In this document: one piece after another, positions 23,375 through 34,274 of the stretch
Numbering within the stretch: the first letter of the stretch is position 1
How the letters are laid out: every line of letters starts with the position of its first letter
Origin: Nephrocerus scutellatus
Taxonomy: Eukaryota; Arthropoda; Insecta; Diptera; Pipunculidae
Length of the DNA stretch: 64,000 nt
Assembly (NCBI GenBank): GCA_947095585.1
Contig: OX352762.1
Coordinates: 93,408,249-93,472,248 of the forward strand
Reading direction: 5' to 3'
Position numbers and translations under genes: made by a program
Notes under the pieces: generated by a model
What the model was told of the DNA's origin: nothing
Database searches by the model: none
Seen by the model: only the letters and a program-made list of their open reading frames with translations

Positions 23375-23640
23375 CCCTAAAACTATGGGATCGACACTAA
23401 TATCGGTCACCCTCTCCCCTCCGAGGAGACAACTCACCCACAGGGGTGTCCTACCAACACTCAGTGGCCCCGAGAACTATTGAATGGATACTAATATCGG
23501 TCATCCCCCTCAGGTATCGACTCCATCCCCCTAGAGCTGTCCTACCATCACCATTCAACTCAGCGACACCGAAAACTATAGAATCTACACTAATATTGGT
23601 CAACCCCCATCAGATATCGACTCTAATATCGGTTTTTGGT
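23375..23640. repeat. Three-unit minisatellite, ~95 bp period
   Basis: The block AACTAT..AATC/GACACTAATATCGGTCA occurs near 23382, 23475 and 23573 with about 95 bp between. Between the blocks are GGTGTCCTACCA / GCTGTCCTACCA boxes. Non-coding. Confidence 0.6.
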
Positions 23641-24058
23641 TTTTCGACTTCTTTGAGGTGCTTTTTAACAACCTTTCACATGACTTAGAGAGCTGAAATT
23701 TTCTAAGTGTCTAAGATAAAAATAGCACTTTTTATATTCCGCGTCTGATGCGGTGGAGTTCCGCATGTGGCGTGTGCGATGGTTGAAAATGCCGCCATTT
23801 TCTCGTTATTTGATGTCCTTTTTAACCACATTTTGCACGACCTAGAGGGCTGACATTTTGTGAGCAGCTCAAAGTCTGGGGTAATTTTGATATCCCGTGT
23901 GTGACGCGTGTCGCGAGTTGCGCGTGGCGCGTGTGATGCTTGGAAAAAAGAAAATACTTTGAAATAGGCCCAATCTCAAAAACAGATATTTTGGCGATTA
24001 TTACCAAATAATAAAGGACTGTGTGGCGTGTATACATAAAAGTTTGTACCCGAAAAAT
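23640..24058 (-). repeat. CACGCG-rich dispersed repeat, copy C3, two units
   Basis: Reverse-strand relative of 11497-12070 with the same outer end (CGGGTACAAACTTTTATG near 24050), the same ACACAGTCCTTTATTATTTGG, and two inner units with CACACGCGCCACGCGCAAC / CACACGCCACATGCGGAAC and CTCTAGGTCGTGCAAAATG boxes. Confidence 0.75.
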
Positions 24059-24059
24059 G

Positions 24060-24638
24060 CATTTTTTTTTACATTTACTTGTTTATTATTAGAAAGATTT
24101 GTGCACCAATCAAGATCAATTATATGCACTCGCCAAAATTTAAGATAATTTGATGATAGCTTGCACTTTCACTAATTTTTTTCTCACTATCTTAGAAAGA
24201 TTATCCAGCAATATTCACTATGTAGGTCATACTTAAAATGTATATATAATGTGCATTTAAACAACACATAATATACATTTGATGTACGATGTTGATTAAT
24301 AATTAATTTCTCCAAAGAGCTATTTATGAAGAGTGTGCTTGTACAAGTGCCACCCAATTCACTATGTATTAAGTTTAATTGGTTATTTGCCTTGTATATG
24401 AGCGAAAGATATCGATTTTATGCCTGTAGCTAATTAATATTTAATGCATCAGGAGTGATATGAATTTATGAAATTCTTGACAATTGAATGATTGATTAAT
24501 TTTAATGCAGTTCGTTCATTTGTTATTGCAGACTCAAGTGTAGTGTGTTTGATATCTGAATTTTTATGCGCAGTTTGTTTCGTAGTTGACCTTAGTTGGG
24601 TGTTGTATTGTTTACCTTTTTTGAAGAAAGTGAATGCT
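24060..24638. other. No recognised gene
   Basis: AT-rich sequence with no long ORF and no repeat end that I can identify. Confidence 0.4.
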
Positions 24639-24639
24639 T

Positions 24640-25050
24640 ATTCTTCATTGGCTTGACAGAATCTGATTCTGGACCGGGCCTTCCATAATAAGAAATCTCT
24701 TCACCGATTTCATCATGCTGATGTCATAAAGGCGTATTGGCCTAAACTATTTTTCTAAGTAAAGCTTGGTATATTTCCTCAAGGTCGTGTCTCACAAATC
24801 GTACTGTAAAGCTCTATCCGAGCATAGGTTAAACTTCACTAATCCTAACTTTACACACGATGTTAGCCTCGCAGAATAGTTCTCATTGTTTCAGAATCTA
24901 TAGTATACAGAATTGTCTTTCCTCACATATGGGGCAAACGATTTTCATGATGAACTCTCTATCTCAGGATTTTAATTTGCCCAATAATAGAAGTTTTTGT
25001 TGGCCTGCTTGATCTAAATAGAAGATTGGTCTGTTTCATTTATTACTCCT
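24640..25050 (-). mobile_element. Strongly decayed LINE family B fragment
   Basis: Minus-strand pieces align by eye with the 3' RT block of 16376-17056 (ERKVLRRIVGPVCEE..FR.LY region, here from near 24970 down to 24800, and a GPVCEE-like CPICEE), but stops and frameshifts are frequent. It looks like an older copy than the others in the window. Confidence 0.45.
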
Positions 25051-25232
25051 AATAAAATCCTTAGGCAATAATAATGTAAAAAAATTTGGCGCAACAGTTG
25101 TTACAGAGATCCTACGGCTTTATTGAGTATTTCGATATTGCGAAATTTTTTTTTATTAAATTCACAAATGTACTTGATGTGTAAGTAGTGGCAAACATGG
25201 CGCGGTTTGCTGTTTCCGCGCATCTTTTTTGA

Positions 25233-25725
25233 ATTTTTAAATTCTCTATATTAAAATCACTTGCCCGTGGCTGGCTGGCTGGCTGCCTGGTGGGCAGAAT
25301 CTTATGATCAATTTTTAACCCACTTCCTTAAGCCCGATTTTATTCAACTTTGCACACGTGTGTATTTCCCATGACAATATACTCTATTAAAATTTGACAG
25401 TGATTGGGCTGCGTGGTCAGGGTGTGTAACTTCGATGGACAATACTTTTTATAAAAACTTGGAATTGATCGAGCCCCGGTGTCGGGGGGCACCCATAAAA
25501 ATTTTATAAAAACCAGTACCCGATTTTCTTCAAATTTTACACACATGTGTATATCCTATAAAAACACTATTTGTAAAAATTAATGAGTGATCGAGATAGG
25601 GGGCTCTTAAACAATTTTTTATTAAAAAATTACGCGCTTTTATTCAAACTTTGCACATTGTGTATCCCCCGATTAGAGAATTTACACGAACAATTTTAAT
25701 TTTTATGGGTTATTTTTTTTTATTT
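25233..25725 (-). repeat. ACACATGTGT element, copy A8, both ends
   Basis: Minus-oriented: TTTTTAAATTCTCTATATT at the left, CTTGCCCGTGGCTGGC with a GGCT microsatellite (25268-25290), three to four units (ACACGTGTGTATTTCC, ACACATGTGTATATCC), and at the right TTAGAGAATTTACACG and AATTTTTATGGGTT. About 490 bp. Confidence 0.8.
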
Positions 25726-25727
25726 GT

Positions 25728-26638
25728 GTTTTCGATCATTTTTGGGATTACCTTTTTCAAAGGGAGTTGTTGGAAAGAAAGTAGTACGAAAAAGTTAATA
25801 AATGTTTGCATTCAGGTCTGACACCAGAAAATAATTTTTTTGCGTCCATTGCATTGCATCATGAGGTACATACGGGTTATGTTACGTATTACGTTAAAAA
25901 GATTGTTTTGCTGGGATAAATTTCGAATCTGATCTTTTTTTTATCTGAAAGCTAAATATCAGATAAAAAGTTATCGGACTTATCGAATATGTAATTTCTC
26001 TGTCCGCTCCGATTTCTCCTACTGTAGTATATACCGACTATAGCGCATACCAACTACAGTGTATACCAACCGTAGTGATTAAACACCACGCTACCACCTA
26101 AATAAAAATAAAAAATAAAATAAATGATTTAAACTTACAGGCGGTTACATTTCAAATAATCTAATAAATCTTACAGCCTAAAAGTATGTTTTTCAAAAGT
26201 GCTTAGTTCTAATTCAGTGCCTATTTTTAGTTGCGATTTATTTTAGGATTCGAATTTCATTATCTACTAACTACTTTTCGTAACACTATGCGCAAATGCC
26301 AATTACACAACACACACTAAATGTAAACAAACTGCAGGTGCACCAGTTGGTGACACATAGCAATAGGCAATAGTATTAATTAATAAACTACATTCTTTAT
26401 GACACACAAACTATTATTCAATGCACTTAGAACAGTCGTTTTTTTTAAATCAATTATTTATTATTCCATTTAAATTCTAATACTAGGGTTAGTAAGTAAA
26501 TAACAAAACTTACAAGCTATATTAGTTTATTTTTATAAATGACCAGATTGGTTCTCATTATATTCTATATCTTAATCAAGTTTTATATTTATCTCTATAT
26601 ATTTTTTTTATATTTCGTATGTTATGTTTTTTTTTAAA
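25728..26638. other. No recognised gene; short degenerate repeat
   Basis: At 26023-26073 a ~17-bp motif (TATACCGAC / CATACCAAC / TATACCAAC with TAGTG/TAGCG) is repeated three to four times. The rest is AT-rich with AAATA runs. Confidence 0.4.
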
Positions 26639-26639
26639 A

Positions 26640-28560
26640 AAAAAAATGGATGGAAAAAATCTTTGAGTCATTGTATATTTTTTATTTACTTAAAATACTT
26701 AAAACTACTTAAAACTAGTTAATAGGAAAAGAATAACAAAAACATAAAAACGACTATTTCCTAATATTTCGTTGGCAGCGTTCCAAGCCCCTAGCACAAC
26801 CGGCATCATAGGGCTGCCAATATGACAACTCCATGATACCCATCGTGCCGACTACCCGAGACGCTGCCCCCGTTTATCCTTATGGTTGGATTTAAGCCAC
26901 ACCCTAGTCAAGCCACCAGTATCTATTTGCATTACTTTTATTACGGTCTCGTTCAGGTATGTTACTGCAGTATCTCCAGTTAGCATCCCGATTACTCAAA
27001 GTCATTATAGCATGTCGGATGCATTGTCCGTTGCTCTTTTAGCAACATGGTAGATTACAGTACATCCAGTACAAGAATGCCTCTGGTGGTATCAATCCAT
27101 TTTCCAGCGCTCTCTCCAAGTACTAAGAATTATGGTAAAATGCTCCCGAAATAAAGTCATTTGCGACAGAGGCTGACCGTGTGAAATGGTTCCTAGTAAG
27201 ATCCAGATTCTGGATACTCCGGAAGCGTCCAATAGTTTTTTAATCGACACATAACGTCTATAATCGGAACGTTCGCTTCTATACATACTCGTACACGCTC
27301 TTAGGCATTTCCTCTCAAAGACACGGATTTTTTCCATATATGAGAGACTGATGTTCCACCATATTGGACACGCATACGTTAAAATTGGTCTTACGAATGC
27401 CTGGTAACAAAGGACCTTCATCTCCCATCTCAGATGACGTGAGTAAAATAAATTTTTCAGTGCCATAACAGCGGCTCTTCCCTTTTTTACAGCGGTATTT
27501 ATGTGTTCATTGTATAATACAAGAATGCATCCAAGTAAACACCTAAATACCGCACTTCTGCCTTTGTTGGAATTTGAAAGCCATTTGCACCAGCTATCTG
27601 CAAGTTTTTCCAATTTCGTCGAAGGTCGTGATTTCCGCGTCTTAGAGGGATGAGAAACAGTATAACTTCGCACTTTGAATAGCTTCTCTTATCCACGTTT
27701 AGCACTATGCCCGAAATTCATCGAATTTGCTTTGCAAATTTCTGAGGATTTCTTCGACTCTCGAGCCGTGTACATATAGCATAATGTCGTCAGCATAAGC
27801 GAGCGATGCATCCATATCCTTCAGTACTTCGGAAATAAAAATATTAAACAGAATTGGCGCCGTTACTGCGCCTTGTGGAAGACCGTTAGCTATATTGAAA
27901 ACCCTAGCTGTCGTGTTTTTATTATCTGTTACAACAAATTTCTTCCCGTATATCAGAGATATAATCATTTTAACTAAATGATGGGGTTTCCACATCTATC
28001 TGATAAGTTATTAAAAATTACGTAGTGTTTCCGTATGATATCGACCGGAAGATGTTTCAGAACGATATTGAGAATGTTATCCAAACCTGTCAAGAGCTTG
28101 TTGTTCAGTTTCCTGAAAATATACGTAAGTTCCGTCTGTTTGGCCTTGCGTTAATTCGTCCGCTTTCATGTCGTCTGTGAAACACACTGGAGTTTCCGAG
28201 TAATTGTTCAGATTATGAAATCCGTGAAATTCCTCGTTCACCATATCCGCAGAACTACTTGGGACGTCTCCTATTTGATGCACAGTTTCAAAGTGATATC
28301 CAATAAGATTAAGCTTCTCGACACCCTCGTCAACAATAAAGAAGTTGCTGACGATTGGTATCGTTCTACTATCAATTCCCGCCCGAGCAATAATATGCCC
28401 TGAAACCATTGGTATCTTCATTTCTAGCACAGTAAGAAAACTACGAGGCCTATAAAGTCGATTTATTTTTGGGAGAAACAGTCGTAAAAGGATTAAGTGC
28501 ATTGATAGAATATTTAGGTATGTACTCGTACAATCTTCAGCATGTATTGATATCATTTTT
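26640..28560 (-). mobile_element. Jockey-clade LINE, copy 2, 3' two thirds
   Basis: Same element as 417-2297, here with the 3' part. Minus strand: the linker and start of RT (28556-28077), then a deletion of the RT fingers, then VKMIISLIYGKKFVVT, ANGLPQGAVTAPILFNIFI and SLAYADDIMLYVHG (27995-27705), where YADD is intact. The thumb and C-terminal block follow (VRYLGVYLD, FVRPILTYACPIWWN, IRVFERKCLRACTSMYRS, 27673-27092). The 3' UTR runs to about 26640 and ends in an A-rich stretch (AAATAAAAAATATAC). Frame changes near 27700 and 27520 plus the deletion make it non-functional. Confidence 0.85.
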
Positions 28561-28641
28561 ACTTCATAGTATGTAAGTAATTAGTATTAGAAATTTTGTA
28601 TAAAAAGGGTAAGTTTTATAATAAAGAAAATCAGTAATATT

Positions 28642-28824
28642 CTATACCACAATCGAGAAGGATCTTCTTATTTTGGTTAGTATCGCATTGGCCTCTGGCG
28701 AGAATCGCAGTATGGGATCGGTTGCAGTCCCTGCAAGGTCTTCCAGCATTTTAAACAGAAAGTCTATTCTGCCACATCGACTCAAAAGACATTCCTTGCT
28801 TACACTACACAAAAAAAAACCCAT
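28642..28824 (-). other. Unidentified reading frame
   Basis: A 60-codon frame (DFLFKMLEDLAGTATDP, EANAILTKIRRSF) with an amino-acid mix more protein-like than its AT-rich surroundings. I recognise no family. It may be a remnant of another element or a host exon. Confidence 0.3.
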
Positions 28825-29120
28825 ACAAAACCATAAAAATTCAAAATTTTCATCTAAATTCTCTAATCAGCGATACTAAACACATGTGATAAACCGAACT
28901 TTTTGTAAAAAATTTTAAGATTTGATTTGAATTTTTTTCCCATACAAATTTTGTTTACACATGTGTATCTCCAGTGAGAACAGTTTTGAAAAAAATTTGA
29001 AAATATTTTGAAGTGATATATGTATTAATTTTTTCCAAATTAACCCGGTTCAAAGTTTGCACACATATGTATCTCCTATTAGAGAATTTACATGAAAAAT
29101 TTTAAATTTTGTTTCGATTT
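28800..29120. repeat. Inverted ACACATGTGT copy A9 (two 5' ends facing outward)
   Basis: The left side reads in plus orientation as the family 5' end (CCATAAAAATTCAAAATTTTC, AAATTCTCTAATCAGCGATA). The right side reads as the same 5' end on the minus strand (ATGTATCTCCTATTAGAGAA, AAAAATTTTAAATTTTG). Neither 3' module is present. One ACACATGTG box lies near 28880 and another near 28962. Confidence 0.65.
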
Positions 29121-29185
29121 CTTTGAGGTCCTTTTTAACCACCTTTCACACGATCAGAGAGCTAAAATGTTGTGAATGTTCTCAG
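29112..29185 (-). repeat. CACGCG repeat family, fragment C4
   Basis: TTTCGATTTCTTTGAGGTCC, TTTTTAACCACCTTTCACAC and GAGAGCTAAAATGTTGTGA match the minus-strand unit of 23640-24058, without the CACGCG core. Confidence 0.55.
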
Positions 29186-29439
29186 CTCTAAACTTTTGGA
29201 AATTAATAAATTTCCTATATCTAAAACTATGCGTATTCATATACGAGTACAATACTTTTACTTTTAACAGCTCCTTTAAACAAGATATTTAAAGTAGAAG
29301 GAGAACTAAGATAGTAAAGCGAGCTTTTCAGCTCGCCATATGGATAGTTGTAATTCAGCCTAAAGACTGAATTATCTTAAAGGGATTTTACTTTTAAATA
29401 AACATTTTTTCTCCTAACCCCTATGAATAAAAAAAAACT

Positions 29440-30000
29440 CAAACTCATCGCAAGCTGAGCGCTTAACAATTGTTTTAAAACAAGTATTTAAAAAAAAATT
29501 ACACGCGAAACTCGCGACGCTCAACACGTGACACGCGTCACATCACCGCAAGCCAAGTTTTAAAACAAGTATTTAAAAAATATACACGCGCCACACGCGA
29601 TGCGCGACACGTCATAGCACAGCAAGTCTAAAAACAAGTACACATTTAAAAAAAATAATTTACATGCGCCACGCGCGACACGTGACACGCGTTGCAACAA
29701 GTCATCGCAAGTCAAGTTTAAAAACAAGTACCTTTTTTTAAAAAAAAATTTACACGCGCCACACGCGACGCGCGACACGTGACACGCGTCACGTCATCGC
29801 AAGCCAAGTTTTAAAAGAAGTATTTAAAAAAAAAATTGCACGCGCCACATGCGACGCGCGACACGTGGCACGCGTCACGTCATCGCAAGCCAAGTTTTAA
29901 AACAAGTAATTAAAAAAAAAACACGCGCCACACGCGCGACACGTGACGCGCCTCACGTCATCGCAAGTCAAGCGATTACCAATTGTTTTAAAACAAGTCC
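29440..30000. repeat. Six-unit CACGCG/CACGTG minisatellite
   Basis: Six units of about 70-92 bp: an A-rich run, ACACGCGCCACACGCGACG, CGACACGTGACACGCGTCAC, GTCATCGCAAGCCAAG and TTTTAAAACAAGT. Units start near 29485, 29569, 29640, 29728, 29820 and 29908. Cores contain ACGCGT and CACGTG palindromes in every or nearly every unit. The CACGCG core resembles that of the dispersed family at 11497-12070. ORFs in this stretch are repeat translations. Confidence 0.85.
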
Positions 30001-30002
30001 CA

Positions 30003-30392
30003 TCAAATTCTGACTGGTAGAAGTCGCGATATACAACCGGACAAACGTACAACCCGACAACCCGACATCCCTACCACCCGACAACCCGACACACGTACGC
30101 TAGAAAAATTTTCTTGTCCTCTGATTATTAGCTTCGCCCTTCGGGCTCGCAAAAAAATAATTATATTCTTTTTTATCTTGCAATAAGAAATTAAAGAGGC
30201 GTAGAATGTGTATTCAAAGGATAATTTTTTATTTTTTTTTATTTTTTTATTTTCAGTTTGAGGTTGGTAAACACTGATTTGCGAGCATTCCATGCTACAT
30301 AACAAGTAAAATCGAAAGGAACTTCAATTTGAATGTTTAGCCATCTCCCGAACAATACTTAAATTTAATCAGTTAATTAACAAAATAAACTC
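30003..30392 (+). other. Region upstream of the Ras-like gene
   Basis: Holds a short ACCCGAC minisatellite (about 30052-30090) and AT-rich sequence up to the ATG at 30393. A promoter is expected here, but I see no clear TATA box or initiator I would defend. The ORF on the opposite strand (30305-30003) partly translates the minisatellite. Confidence 0.4.
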
Positions 30393-31237
30393 ATGCCAGG
30401 ATCAAGGCAACGACTTCGTTTACCCTCGTTCGCAACGGGTGTAAGGCCATCCAGAGCTGATTACAGAACCAGTACCATACTTAAAGAGCATCATCGTGTT
30501 GTCGTAATGGGGTCTGCGCGTGTTGGAAAAACCTGCATTATATCTCAATTTCTGTACGATAAATACTTGGTACGGTATCGCCAGACTATTGAGGAATTAC
30601 ATCGGGGTGATTACAACCTACCAGATGGCTCCTCGTTGACTCTGGATATTCTGGATACATCCGGTGAATTTGAGTTTCCAGCTATGCGAACACTATCGAT
30701 TTCCACAGCGGGAGCATTCATGTTGGTTTATGCTGTAGATGATGAGGCCTCTTGGGAGGAGGTGGTGCGTCTTCGGAATGAGGTAAAAAGTGACGGAGCA
30801 ATGGTTCATGGAAATGACATAGTTTAACTTAAAATATAGAGTAATATCAAAACATTTTAAAAGAATTATGTATAATGATAAAATTTCATTTCATTTCATT
30901 TCAGATCACCAATGTTCGTGGCAACAGAATTCCGATTGTGATTGTTGCCAACAAAGTGGACATAACTGAACGCGGAAGAAAGTTGCAGCGTGGAAATGTC
31001 GAAACGTTTGTTATAGAAAATTGGATGTGCGGCTACGTCGAATGCTCTGCCAAGGATAACTTTGGCATTGTTGAGGTTTTCAAAGAACTTCTAGTTCAGG
31101 CAAAAATTCATTACAATCTAAGTCCAGCCGTTCGTCGGAGGCGTCAATCTTTGCCTTCGTATTCATCTTCTCCACAGGCATCCAGGGGTACATCTAACAA
31201 ATTCCCATTCAAACGACATTCGTGTACGGTAACTTAG
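30393..31237 (+). CDS. RASD/Dexras-like small GTPase, two exons
   Basis: Exons 30393-30782 (130 codons) and 30905-31237 (110 codons plus stop) are joined in phase 0 by a 122-bp GT..AG intron; the protein has 240 residues. All guanine-nucleotide motifs are present: P-loop GSARVGKT (40-47), effector loop YRQTIEELHR (62-71), switch II DTSGE (88-92), NKVD (146-149) and ECSAK (176-180). It has an N-terminal extension of about 34 residues rich in R and S, and ends in CTVT, a loose CaaX prenylation box. TIE..HR plus DTSG instead of DTAGQ point to the RASD/Dexras-Rhes group, which are membrane-linked signalling GTPases. That switch II variant lacks the usual catalytic Q, and family members with such changes often have altered GTP hydrolysis. 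The 3' end faces painless; a LINE fills the gap. Assignment to subfamily is good, to a named fly gene not attempted. Confidence 0.85.
30783..30904 (+). other. Intron of the Ras-like gene
   Basis: Donor GTAAAAAG after RLRNE and acceptor TTTCATTTCATTTCAG before ITNVRG. Reading through adds 14 codons and a stop. Splicing links the G3 and G4 motifs at a normal distance for Ras proteins. Confidence 0.85.
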
Positions 31238-31467
31238 GCAGGCACATTATTGTGACTGCGAAGGGTACCTGAAATATTATTCGACAAACAGAGCAACAAA
31301 AAATGACTCATTTTGTTATTAACTTTTTAATGCAGTTTATATTTTTATAAAAGTTGTTTTTGTATACGCATTTTATACATGAAATCGAAATGTGTGTGAG
31401 CTTCCAGGTGACTCGTCTTACCTGCACTAGTAAATATATTAGAGGTATGTAGTAAAAATATCAAATG

Positions 31468-31473
31468 AATAAA
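31468..31473 (+). promoter_or_regulatory. Possible polyadenylation signal of the Ras-like gene
   Basis: AATAAA, 231 bp past the stop codon, is the first exact match on this strand after the gene. Use is not shown. Confidence 0.4.
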
Positions 31474-31682
31474 ATTGTTTAACAAAACTTTAACTTCAGT
31501 TACTGCTAATTGTTTATGACTCCTTTCTTTCTTTGATTTACAAGGCGCCATAATAATTAGGTCAAATTGTCTACCAAAAAACTCTAATCTGCTAAAAATT
31601 TGGGAAGTCAATCGACTTCGAAGGAATGTTTTCCGGTTGTTACCATTTTTAATTTAATTTAATTTAAGACCTTCCCAGATTC

Positions 31683-34270
31683 CTTCAATTAGAGCGTGAG
31701 TTTACGCGATATAATATAGACATCTTGGGGTTGAGTGAAATAAGATGGTATAATGCCGGAGAATACCAGTCTCCAACAAATAATAATGTGATGCCCTACT
31801 CCGGTAGACAAGCTGCGAGCGAACGGAGGTCTGGAATTGGACTGATGCTCACTCCGGTAGCACGAAACAGCCCTATATCCTGGAAACCTCACAGTGACCG
31901 GATAGTGACGGCTAGATTCCAGAGTAGAGTAAGAAAAATTACTATCATACAGTGTTATGCTACAATCGAAGACGCGGCTGACGACGAAAACATCAATTTT
32001 TATAGTCATTTGGGCTCCGTGTATAACTAAACGCCTAATAGCGACCTAGTAATGGTGTTGGTGGACTTCAACGCCAAGGTTGGAAGCGACAATACTATGC
32101 TAAAGCAAGTGATGGAAGTCCACGGTCGTGGTGAACGGACCGATAACGGAGAGAGTTATGTGGACTTCTGTAATACCAATCGCCTAGTCATTGGAGGTAC
32201 GCTGTTTAAACATAGCACCTGCCACAAAATCAGTTGGGTCTCAGCGAACAGCGAACCAGATTGATCACATTTCGATCAGCCGCCGCTTCAGAAATTGCCT
32301 TTTCCCGTAACAGACGTGGCGCCAATATCATTCTAGAGCGAGATCACTATCTTGTGTTAGCTTTTATACGTCTTCGCAATGCATCCGTCAACAGCAATCG
32401 CTCAAACTTGCTCAACATTACCAGGTTCAATACTGAGGTTTAGGGAACCCGAAGTGCGTCAACTATACAGGGATCATCTTGCCTTAGAAGCAGAAATAAT
32501 CAACAGCTTACCGCAGGAGAACGTGGATGACCACTGGAATGCTGTGAAAAAGGTTTTTGTAACTGGAGCCCGCGCCTACGTTGGTAAAATGCAGAATAAA
32601 CACCGCACATGGTTATCGGCAGACACCTGGAGACGGATCGATGAGCGTAAAGCAATCAAGGCTCGAATTGCAATGCCCTCAGCAGTAAAGAGTACCGAGC
32701 TAGAAGCCCAATATCGCGTCAAAAAGAAGGAAGCGTTGTATAAGACGGGACAAACGACAGTACATCGACTCGTTTGCCTCAATGGCCGAAAAAGCAGCAA
32801 GAAGGGGTGACAGTAGGACTGTCTAAAACATCACCTAGGAGCTCAATGGTGGTCGGAACTCCAAACAACATCCAGTGAACAATTTAGATGGTGACCTTCT
32901 GATGTTGGATGAGGAGCAGCTCAGTAGGTGGAGAGAACATTTCGCTACAGTCCTTAACCACTTAGACGATGGGGATTTGATCTCGAGTGCTAATGAATCT
33001 TTCGAAGAGATAAATTCCCGAATTCGCACTGGACCTCCTAGTAAAACTGAAATAACAGCAGCAATCAAGTCTCTAATAAAAAATAAAGCGATGGGTATTG
33101 ACGGCATCCCTGTCGAAATTTCTAAGCGGCGCGAAGAACATCGGCTGATCTTCTACATCCGCTCATACGGAGAGCGTGGGGAAAATGATCAATTTCCCCA
33201 AGAGCGGAAAAGAGGGATGATCGTTAAGCTTCCAAAAAAGAGAAATCTGATGGACTGTTGAAACTAGAGAAGTATATGCGTTTTACCGATAATATCAGAA
33301 CGCGTTAAGAAGCATTTCGATTCAACTCTCGACGTCGAACAGGCAGGCTTCCGCTGCAGGATCGTCTTGCATCGATCACATAAACACCTTGCGGATCATA
33401 ATAGAAAAATGCGTCGAGTACAGATCTCCGCTACATCTTCTGTTCATCGACTTAGAGAAGTCTTTGACAGCTTAAATCGAGATGCTATCTGGATGGCTCT
33501 GCGCAGTAGGGGTATCCCAGAAAAGCTTATAGCTATTATCAAAGCTACATACGACTATGACAACTTACCTTAAACGCCTAGACTACGCTCACGATGTTTG
33601 CCTGCTCTCACATAGGATAATGGACCATATGGCCCAAAATCTAGAAACCGAAGCAAGCAAAGTGGGGCTCAAGATAAACACTGCCAAAACAAAAGCCCTG
33701 AACACTCCTAACATTGCTCAACATTGCTGGACAGGTAGTTAAAAAAGTTGACAACTTTCTATGCCTAGGAAGTGTGGTCTCGGCTGATCGTGGTGGCACA
33801 GAACTGGATGTGTGTAGCAAAATCGGGAAGCAAGAGCTGCGTTCGGAATCCTATCGAAAGTCAGGAGAAGCAATGTTTTTAGCTTAAAAGTAAGCTTCGA
33901 CTGTTCCCCTTAAACTTCCTATCGAGTACTGTTGCATGGGTGCAGTACTTGGAAGGTGTATACCACTACCACTACCAGCGAAAGCTGCAACCTTTCGTAA
34001 ACGAAAGCCTTCGTATCATCTTGAGGATCTTCTGGCCCAATCGTTTATCCAACGATGAACTTCATCGGAGAACGGGTCAAGAACTTATAGACGTTATTGT
34101 GCGAAAGTGAAAGTGGCAGTGGATTAGACACACACTACGGCGCGACGACAACTCCATTGTGAAATATGCCATGCAGTGGAACCCGCTCACCCAGGCAGGT
34201 AGAACAGCGGGACGCACTAGGAGAACATGATGCAGGACAGTCGAGGAGGAAGCAGGGTCCTTGGAACTAC
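31683..34270 (+). mobile_element. AP-endonuclease LINE (CFDP2-like family A), copy 2, nearly full ORF2
   Basis: Reads in order through several frames: endonuclease (DILGLSEIRWYNAGEYQ, near 31720; SGIGLMLTPVARNS; VLVDFNAKVGSDNT, 32060), DFCNTNRLVIGG (32165), linker with NKHRTWLSADTWRRIDERK (32595), RT fingers (KNKAMGIDGIPVEI, 33085), LEKVFDSLNRDAIW-like motif (33455), a short jump, then LKRLDYAHDVCLLSHRIM (33565; the YADD box is YAHD) and GSVVSADRGGTEL (33770) to near 34270. More than eight frame breaks and the changed catalytic box make it inactive. It fills the space between the convergent Ras-like gene and painless, so it is tolerated 3' of both. 5'-truncated: the first endonuclease residues are missing. 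Confidence 0.85.
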
Positions 34271-34274
34271 AAAA

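Noticed and set aside
30003..30305. 100-codon minus-strand frame upstream of the Ras-like gene
   Set aside because: Its 3' third translates the ACCCGAC minisatellite and the rest is K/I-rich AT sequence; no family resemblance.
31345..31611. 88-codon minus-strand frame overlapping the Ras-like 3' UTR
   Set aside because: Antisense to the likely UTR, no motif, no splice signals; chance is the simpler explanation.
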